Assembly: GCA_038496445.1 (NCBI GenBank)
Contig: JALMLS010000136.1
Span: 1-47,466, forward strand
Reading direction: 5' to 3'
Length of the DNA: 47,466 bases
DNA from: Trichosphaerium sp. ATCC 40318
Lineage: Eukaryota > Discosea > Flabellinia > Trichosidae
The notes under the pieces: generated by a model
What the model was told of the DNA's origin: nothing
The model's database searches: none
The model's input: the letters and a program-made list of their open reading frames with translations, nothing else
Shown here: piece after piece, positions 40,326 through 47,466 of the stretch
Layout of the letters: every line of letters begins with the position of its first letter
How positions within the stretch are numbered: position 1 is the first letter of the stretch
Position numbers and translations under genes: made by a program

Positions 40326-40604
40326 ATACTGGTCTCAGTGAAGAATACATAAAGATCCTACGCAAGCGCGGTGTACGTGTATCTTAAATAAAAATCGAAT
40401 TATTTACAACATCAAATTACCTTTTTGTGGAGGAGTTTAAGCTCTTTTGTCTGTACACATGATATCCTAAAAAATTGTTGAGTTATTGAAACAGTACAGT
40501 AAGTCTAGAGAGAAGCCAAACTATGACTGAAAAACCTTGTTAAGTCTCCCTACAGGTATTAATAATAACTTGGCTTAAATGGTTTCAAATAATTGTTAAA
40601 TTCA

Positions 40605-41426
40605 ATGGAAGAAAACAACACTATGCTAAAGATTATAACACTAAATGTTCTCATCGACAATGCTGATTGGATGCCAGGTATTGGGCGCATAACGCAATCA
40701 CCTAAACGATTCAAGTATCAACTTGACCACGTAATATGCCCAAATGGCAATGCCTACGCTGATATAATCTGTTTAAATGAAGTAACTCAAAAATACTACA
40801 ATACAATCATCTCAGACGCAAATCTTCTTTCAAACTACAACGTACACTCTGTTAAACTCAAACCTTTCGGTAATGTGATACTAACAAAACGAAACCTGAA
40901 AGTAATAGACAAACATTCGTTCACTGTGGGTACACTATGGAGGACAGTTGTGTCTGTGACAGTACAGATTGACAATAATACAATGGTCAGCATTGTATGC
41001 GCTCACTTGTCTTCAAAAGCGAAGGGATGTGTTAAAAGAAAAGTAGAGATTGAAGAGATCTATAAAGAGTGCCTAAATCGTTATCAGGACCAAGGAACAT
41101 CTCATGAAATACTCCTACTTGGTGACTTGAATTTTCAAAAGGAATTTGAAGAGATGTACTTCAAAGACATGTTCCATGATATGTGGAAAGTATTGAGACC
41201 TAATGATATTGGATACACTTATAATCCGACTTCAAACAACTTTATAACGACTCTAAGGCCTTGGGAGCTTAGGCACTTTAGATTGGATAGAGTTCTTCTT
41301 ATGGAAAGAAATATTGAGCATGTTCTTGCACCACGTGATATTAAGATAATTTGCAATCAACCTATTGCTCCTAAACTATTCCCATCAGATCATTTCGGCC
41401 TTTTTGTTGAGTTCCAGAGATTGTAG
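40605..41426 (+). CDS. Endonuclease/exonuclease/phosphatase (EEP) family protein, 273 aa
   Basis: Mg-dependent phosphoesterase fold shared by DNase I, AP endonucleases, deadenylases and inositol phosphatases. The ATG at 40605 starts MEENNTMLKIITLNVLID. Catalytic set in order: ITLNV (Asn), CLNEV (Glu), LLLGDLNF (Asp/Asn) and FPSDHFGLF (Ser-Asp-His). R-x-D in RLDRVLLMERN is typical of the region before the SDH. No introns, no signal peptide. Substrate cannot be told: it lacks the extra DNA-binding loops of AP endonucleases I would expect, so a nucleotide- or RNA-end-processing role is as likely. Its 3' half is repeated in inverse at 47011-47466. Confidence 0.85.
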   Translation: MEENNTMLKIITLNVLIDNADWMPGIGRITQSPKRFKYQLDHVICPNGNAYADIICLNEVTQKYYNTIISDANLLSNYNVHSVKLKPFGNVILTKRNLKVIDKHSFTVGTLWRTVVSVTVQIDNNTMVSIVCAHLSSKAKGCVKRKVEIEEIYKECLNRYQDQGTSHEILLLGDLNFQKEFEEMYFKDMFHDMWKVLRPNDIGYTYNPTSNNFITTLRPWELRHFRLDRVLLMERNIEHVLAPRDIKIICNQPIAPKLFPSDHFGLFVEFQRL

Positions 41427-43953
41427 AGCATCTGGGAAGCTCCGTGCTTATGTAAAATAAATTCTATGAATGCACTTCAAAAATACCAAATAAAGATGCT
41501 CCAGGTGGTGTTATTTTGCACTTGCTTGTGTTTACAAGATATCTTTATGACTTGTTCTTTCTTCTTACGTTACTTTCCCTTCATCGATTTTGGTAGGTCC
41601 AGAGAGGTTGAAATGAAGCAGCAAAGACAATGACACAAATAGGACCTGTACATGAACTTTCGTTTTCTCAAATATTTCTGGTTTTATTTTTTTTTATTTT
41701 ACTTCTAGACAAACAAATAATTTATAGCTTTTCATCCTTCATGTGTTTTAGTTTTCCAACAATATCACTTGCAGAAGGCCTCTTTAGAGGATCCCAAGAC
41801 CAACATCTAAGAAAAGAGTAAGAACGAAAATGATTAAATCAACAATTGTTGTTTTTTTTTGCTTTTGATTTAATGTTCAACATCACACTTTCGTGCCTTC
41901 GTATAACGCGTCGTAAGTTTTGCGGGCAGTCTTCGCCAAGCTGGTTATACTTTTCTATTTATTTTTCCACGTATACGTTGATACAGACACTAAAAGTAAT
42001 TGTTTAGTTCAGGTTTGAGGTAGTAAAATAAAAAAGGTTCATACGTTGGTCCAAGTTTCCCCAAGTTTTTTGGATCTCCAAATTTCCCATAGTATAACAC
42101 CTAAGCTCCAAACATCACATTTTTCAGTATAGCTCTTTGGTCCATCTGGATTCAAGCGCTCAGGAGCGGTCCATAAATTCCTTTAATTGAAGTTAGTTTA
42201 GCTACAACTCTAGGCTCGCTGAAACTAACCTTGGTAGAAATCCTTCGTCTTCACCTCTTACTTCCAGTGTATGTAAAGTAGGTACTCGTGTAAAATTAAT
42301 ACCAACATCGCTTAACTTCGCCGCATAGTCTTCTCCAACCTCTTTAAGTGTCAGAACATTTTTTCTAATCCATACAAGACATGATAAAAAACAGCAAAAA
42401 AAATCAACAATGTGTTGATGGAGTATATTGATTTGTGCTTACCAATACGTTTGGGCTTTTAACATTGCGATGGAAAATGCCATTTTGGTGTAAATATGAA
42501 AGACCTGTAGCAACTTGAAACGCTACACTATAGCCTTTTTTATCCCATTTAATAAATCCAGCGCCTATCACGTGCGTCAATAACAAAGTAAACACAAATT
42601 TATCGAACGAAAGTTTTAAGTATCGATACAAATTTTCTCGGCTTACGCTTCTTTATTAGCCAATCAAGACTACCCCATCGCATCATTTCTGTTATGACAA
42701 ACCATTTAGGTCCTCTTTGAGCGTATCCCCAAACTGTCAAGATATTTGGATGACGAAGAAGTGAAAAAACAGCAACATGGAAACCAAACTTAGCAGCTAT
42801 GGCCGAGTATGCTTTTGTATCATTTGCAGGTACTGTAATTTCCTTTATCGCAACTTCTAAGTCCTTCCATCTACCCATATATACTGTTGAGATATCTGTA
42901 CGACCAAGTAGAATCCTAAAGTTAACGTGTGAGTGTGAGAACTTATTTTAGTTCATTTTTTTGCATGCCTTCGTGATTTCTCTCCTTCTTTCTGTCGTTT
43001 TACAAAAGTAATATCCTTCATACTTATATTCAATATTTGAGATTGCGTTCTGAGTAAAACACGATCTAAAGAATCATCAGGAACAAAGACATTGCTAAAA
43101 AACGGGTTTTTTTTGTCCTTCAAACCTTCGTTTCCTCTGTCAATGGAGCGTCCTTTATCATTAGTCAGTAATATATATGTATTAGATTCAGGCTCTCCCG
43201 ATCTATAAAATCTCCCAGGGTGATGCAGTAAATCAATAATCTAAGGAAAAGAAATGTTATATGAACACCATTTCTTGGTATTACTGTATCGCTTACCATT
43301 ACCGATGTATCAAATGTAAGTGTATTCCATACGTAAGGTATCGTTCTAGTGTCTCCTTTTGGAAACCCTGAAGAGAAGATCATTAGGCTTGCCAAATTAA
43401 GGAACAGAAACGTCGTACTTGGTAAAGTTTACAAGGAACGTCAGGTACAATTCTAGTAACCAAGTATTGAAATATAAAGCTCTATGTCTGCAAAGTCCAA
43501 AGTCAAGCTCTCCAACAAAAACAGGAGCATCTCTAACATCTCTTTCTTGTAACTGAGATATATTCTGAGCACATAGCCTTTAACCCACGCAAAGAGAAGT
43601 AAGCAAAAAAGATCTATTCATGAAAAAGAGGCAAAAGTTTAATCATTCTCTTCTTACCTTCCAAGCCCACTAGGGTTACCCCCAAGGCGACCAGCTACTA
43701 ATTGGGCTAGTTTTCTTACTCTACGCCTACCATTTTCTCTTTGCATTGGTCTTAACACTGTGCTTGCCAAGTTATAAAAGTCGCCCAATCTCTTGTCAAT
43801 CGTTTTATCAACAATTATCGATTCTCGATCAGAAAATCCAGCGTATCTGAATCCATCTTCTATTGTATTACCTGTAACATTTGCACCTTGAACCTAAATA
43901 ACAATAACATGTTATTCTTACAAACAATAAAAAAAATATGAAAATCACGTGCT
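40970..43953. repeat. Left arm of giant inverted repeat
   Basis: About 2984 bp whose reverse complement is found at 44476-47466. Identity is close to complete in all stretches compared; the differences seen are single-base indels, most in runs. The arm covers the second half of the EEP gene and most of the kinase gene. It ends inside an intron at AAAATCACGTGCT. The window ends within the mirror arm, so the true length may be greater. Confidence 0.95.
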
Positions 43954-44441
43954 GCGTTAACTGTATAATGTCGATGTTTCTGAACTGACGCATTAATTCT
44001 TCTTCTCAATGATTTAGAACCCTTTGAACTTGATCTTCTTGTCAAACCTGCTCGTTTCATAGTACTCTGAGGAGCTAGTATAGGGTTTCAGTTACGGCTT
44101 ATCTTTCTTTTAATGTTAATGTGATATACCTCGTGATCGTTTGAATTCAAGAATTGCAACATCATTCAGACTAGAACGAAATTGTGTACCTCCGAATATT
44201 ACAATTTTTGAACCAATTACGCTAGCGGAGTGAAATAGTCTATGGTTTGGATATTCTCCATCAATTTTACATTTAATCCATCCTTCGCTTCCTTGTATTT
44301 CTTTTAAAATTGGTCCATTTCAAACAAAGAAATTGATTGGTTTTCTGCACGTACCAGCTTGAAAAAGATAAACATCGTTAAAAACCAAGTCAGTCGTTCC
44401 GCCACCAAAGGCTATGAGTACTTCATCGTCTACTGATGATA
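41722..44441 (-). CDS. Kelch-EDR1-pseudokinase (TKL-like) protein, 5' end missing
   Basis: Domains in order: Kelch repeats (DEVLIAFGGGTTDLVFNDVY; HSASVIGSKIVIFGGTQFR), a basic Ser-rich linker (KRAGLTRRSSSKGSKSLRRR), an EDR1/CTR1-type domain (LVAGRLGGNPSG; GELDFGLCRHRALLFQYL), then a protein-kinase domain. Kinase motifs: VAIKEI (beta-3 Lys), LRHPNIL, HQNGIFHRNVKSPNVLV, AKLSDVGINF (DFG position), LWTAPERLNPDG (APE) and CDVWSLGVILWEIW, ending CWSWDPLKRPSASDIVGKL. The catalytic loop has HRN instead of HRD and the Gly loop is poor, so it is probably a pseudokinase or weakly active. The exon at 44355-44441 begins at an acceptor AG; upstream Kelch exons are lost at the inverted-repeat junction (44475/44476). 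About ten introns of 40-90 nt. EDR1-kinase fusions are known in plants and protists as stress or ethylene signalling kinases; the Kelch addition would provide binding. Confidence 0.82.
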
Positions 44442-44475
44442 CTGTAATTCATATCTATTATTATGCGGATAATTT
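43954..44475. other. Unique spacer between the inverted arms
   Basis: 522 bp present once, holding the Kelch exons and part of the basic-linker exon of the left kinase gene. It ends in an intron that runs straight into the mirrored intron of the right arm. Confidence 0.9.
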
Positions 44476-46732
44476 AGCACGTGATTTTCATATTTTTTTT
44501 ATTGTTTGTAAGAATAACATGTTATTGTTATTTAGGTTCAAGGTGCAAATGTTACAGGTAATACAATAGAAGATGGATTCAGATACGCTGGATTTTCTGA
44601 TCGAGAATCGATAATTGTTGATAAAACGATTGACAAGAGATTGGGCGACTTTTATAACTTGGCAAGCACAGTGTTAAGACCAATGCAAAGAGAAAATGGT
44701 AGGCGTAGAGTAAGAAAACTAGCCCAATTAGTAGCTGGTCGCCTTGGGGGTAACCCTAGTGGGCTTGGAAGGTAAGAAGAGAATGATTAAACTTTTGCTT
44801 CTTTTTCATGAATAGATCTTTTTTGCTTACTTCTCTTTGCGTGGGTTAAAGGCTATGTGCTCAGAATATATCTCAGTTACAAGAAAGAGATGTTAGAGAT
44901 GCTCCTGTTTTTGTTGGAGAGCTTGACTTTGGACTTTGCAGACATAGAGCTTTATTATTTCAATACTTGGTTACTAGAATTGTACCTGACGTTCCTTGTA
45001 AACTTTACCAAGTACGACGTTTCTGTTCCTTAATTTGGCAAGCCTAATGATCTTCTCTTCAGGGTTTTCCAAAAGGAGACACTAGAACGATACCTTACGT
45101 ATGGAATACACTTACATTTGATACATCGGTAATGGTAAGCGATACAGTAATACCAAGAAATGGTGTTCATATAACATTTCTTTTCCTTAGATTATTGATT
45201 TACTGCATCACCCTGGGAGATTTTATAGATCGGGAGAGCCTGAATCTAATACATATATATTACTGACTAATGATAAAGGACGCTCCATTGACAGAGGAAA
45301 CGAAGGTTTGAAGGACAAAAAAAACCCGTTTTTTAGCAATGTCTTTGTTCCTGATGATTCTTTAGATCGTGTTTTACTCAGAACGCAATCTCAAATATTG
45401 AATATAAGTATGAAGGATATTACTTTTGTAAAACGACAGAAAGAAGGAGAGAAATCACGAAGGCATGCAAAAAAAATGAACTAAAATAAGTTCTCACACT
45501 CACACGTTAACTTTAGGATTCTACTTGGTCGTACAGATATCTCAACAGTATATATGGGTAGATGGAAGGACTTAGAAGTTGCGATAAAGGAAATTACAGT
45601 ACCTGCAAATGATACAAAAGCATACTCGGCCATAGCTGCTAAGTTTGGTTTCCATGTTGCTGTTTTTTCACTTCTTCGTCATCCAAATATCTTGACAGTT
45701 TGGGGATACGCTCAAAGAGGACCTAAATGGTTTGTCATAACAGAAATGATGCGATGGGGTAGTCTTGATTGGCTAATAAAGAAGCGTAAGCCGAGAAAAT
45801 TTGTATCGATACTTAAAACTTTCGTTCGATAAATTTGTGTTTACTTTGTTATTGACGCACGTGATAGGCGCTGGATTTATTAAATGGGATAAAAAAGGCT
45901 ATAGTGTAGCGTTTCAAGTTGCTACAGGTCTTTCATATTTACACCAAAATGGCATTTTCCATCGCAATGTTAAAAGCCCAAACGTATTGGTAAGCACAAA
46001 TCAATATACTCCATCAACACATTGTTGATTTTTTTTGCTGTTTTTTATCATGTCTTGTATGGATTAGAAAAAATGTTCTGACACTTAAAGAGGTTGGAGA
46101 AGACTATGCGGCGAAGTTAAGCGATGTTGGTATTAATTTTACACGAGTACCTACTTTACATACACTGGAAGTAAGAGGTGAAGACGAAGGATTTCTACCA
46201 AGGTTAGTTTCAGCGAGCCTAGAGTTGTAGCTAAACTAACTTCAATTAAAGGAATTTATGGACCGCTCCTGAGCGCTTGAATCCAGATGGACCAAAGAGC
46301 TATACTGAAAAATGTGATGTTTGGAGCTTAGGTGTTATACTATGGGAAATTTGGAGATCCAAAAAACCTTGGGGAAACTTGGACCAACGTATGAACTTTT
46401 TTATTTTACTACCTCAAACCTGAACTAAACAATTACTTTTTAGTGTCTGTATCAACGTATACGTGGAAAAATAAAATAGAAAAGTATAACCAGCTTGGCG
46501 AAGACTGCCCGCAAAACTTACGACGCGTTATACGAAGGCACGAAAGTGTGATGTTGAACATTAAATCAAAAGCAAAAAAAAAACAACAATTGTTGATTTA
46601 ATCATTTTCGTTCTTACTCTTTTCTTAGATGTTGGTCTTGGGATCCTCTAAAGAGGCCTTCTGCAAGTGATATTGTTGGAAAACTAAAACACATGAAGGA
46701 TGAAAAGCTAATAAATTATTTGTTTGTCTAGA
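44476..46732 (+). pseudogene. Mirror copy of the EDR1-pseudokinase gene, 5'-truncated
   Basis: Begins within the intron preceding VQGANVTGNTIEDGF and lacks all Kelch exons. Otherwise it reads as the left copy: the EDR1 block, VAIKEI, HRNVKSPNVLV, CDVWSLG. Single-base indels break it in places: an extra T in GGGTTTTCC (45061-45070) shifts the GFPKGDTR exon, and an extra A near 46710 removes the left copy's stop and adds NYLFV. Without a start and with frameshifts it would not make a full protein. Confidence 0.8.
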
Positions 46733-47010
46733 AGTAAAATAAAAAAAAATAAAACCAGAAATATTTGAGAAAACGAAAGTTCATGTACAGGTCCTATTTG
46801 TGTCATTGTCTTTGCTGCTTCATTTCAACCTCTCTGGACCTACCAAAATCGATGAAGGGAAAGTAACGTAAGAAGGAAAGAACAAGTCATAAAGATATCT
46901 TGTAAACACAAGCAAGTGCAAAATAACACCACCTGGAGCATCTTTATTTGGTATTTTTGAAGTGCATTCATAGAATTTATTTTACATAAGCACGGAGCTT
47001 CCCAGATGCT

Positions 47011-47466
47011 CTACAATCTCTGGAACTCAACAAAAAGGCCGAAATGATCTGATGGGAATAGTTTAGGAGCAATAGGTTGATTGCAAATTATCTTAATATC
47101 ACGTGGTGCAAGAACATGCTCAATATTTCTTTCCATAAGAAGAACTCTATCCAATCTAAAGTGCCTAAGCTCCCAAGGCCTTAGAGTCGTTATAAAGTTG
47201 TTTGAAGTCGGATTATAAGTGTATCCAATATCATTAGGTCTCAATACTTTCCACATATCATGGAACATGTCTTTGAAGTACATCTCTTCAAATTCCTTTT
47301 GAAAATTCAAGTCACCAAGTAGGAGTATTTCATGAGATGTTCCTTGGTCCTGATAACGATTTAGGCACTCTTTATAGATCTCTTCAATCTCTACTTTTCT
47401 TTTAACACATCCCTTCGCTTTTGAAGACAGTGAGCGCATACAATGCTGACCATTGTATTATTGTCA
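47011..47466 (-). pseudogene. Mirror copy of the EEP gene, 3' part only
   Basis: Same C-terminal 137 residues as the gene at 40605-41426, including LLLGDLNF and FPSDHFGLF, with identical amino acids. One T is missing near 47428 (CTCACTGTC against CTCACTTGTC), which breaks the frame. The 5' half lies beyond the window. Confidence 0.8.

Larger units (their letters stand above)
44476..47466. repeat. Right arm of giant inverted repeat, runs off the window
   Basis: Reverse complement of 40970-43953. The coordinate sum of paired bases drifts from 88429 near the centre to 88437 and then 88436, showing a handful of one-base indels. The arm reaches the last base of the window. Confidence 0.95.

Noticed and set aside
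13596-41426. Whole region as an integrated giant virus
   Set aside because: The LRR style is virus-like, but there are no viral core genes, and spliced host-type genes lie throughout.

Overview
This is nuclear DNA from an intron-rich eukaryote. Genes are compact and have many short introns (mostly 40-60 nt; the shortest found is 35 nt). Donors are usually GTACGT or GTAAGT-like, and a CTAAC branch-point motif often lies about 10 nt before the acceptor AG. Conserved housekeeping genes (DIS3 exosome nuclease, CSN7) sit beside a BTB/T1 (KCTD-type) gene, a lysosomal-type serine carboxypeptidase, F-box/LRR genes and a plant- or protist-style Kelch-EDR1-kinase gene. Together these suggest a unicellular or simple eukaryote, perhaps an amoeba-like or other protist. 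The lineage cannot be fixed from sequence alone.

Layout. 1-13 kb: a tight run of minus-strand genes, namely DIS3 (its 3' part lies off the window), a KCTD-like BTB gene, CSN7, a membrane protein with a proline-rich tail, a serine carboxypeptidase, a secreted protein of unknown function and a small unknown ORF. 13.5-17 kb: two F-box/LRR genes flanking a hidden three-exon gene for 104 aa. 17-36.7 kb: a segmental duplication carrying two copies of an ankyrin-PARP-coiled-coil gene. In copy A (18.3-27.6 kb) a full-length non-LTR retrotransposon (18541-22868, 15-bp target-site duplication) is inserted in a coding exon, and an upstream exon carries a frameshifting deletion. Copy B (32.5-36.7 kb) looks intact at its 5' end. 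Between the copies lie a Cys-rich F-box-like gene, an F-box remnant and a mucin-WxxW-like gene fragment. 36.7-38.9 kb: gene-poor DNA with direct and inverted repeats. 39-41.4 kb: a third F-box/LRR gene and an endonuclease/exonuclease/phosphatase gene. 41.4-47.5 kb: a giant near-perfect inverted repeat (arms of at least 2.98 kb, spacer about 522 bp). Its left arm carries a Kelch-EDR1-pseudokinase gene; the right arm carries a 5'-truncated mirror copy.

Themes. Several genes point to ubiquitin/cullin control (CSN7, a BTB/T1 protein, three F-box/LRR genes and one F-box-like gene) and to repeat proteins that evolve by unit gain and loss. The most striking are the ankyrin arrays, in which nearly every repeat is one 99-nt exon with phase-1 introns on both sides, and the LRR arrays built on alternating 22/21-residue units. 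The terminal palindrome differs between arms only by single-base indels in the places compared, so it may be a sequencing or assembly fold-back rather than real DNA structure.
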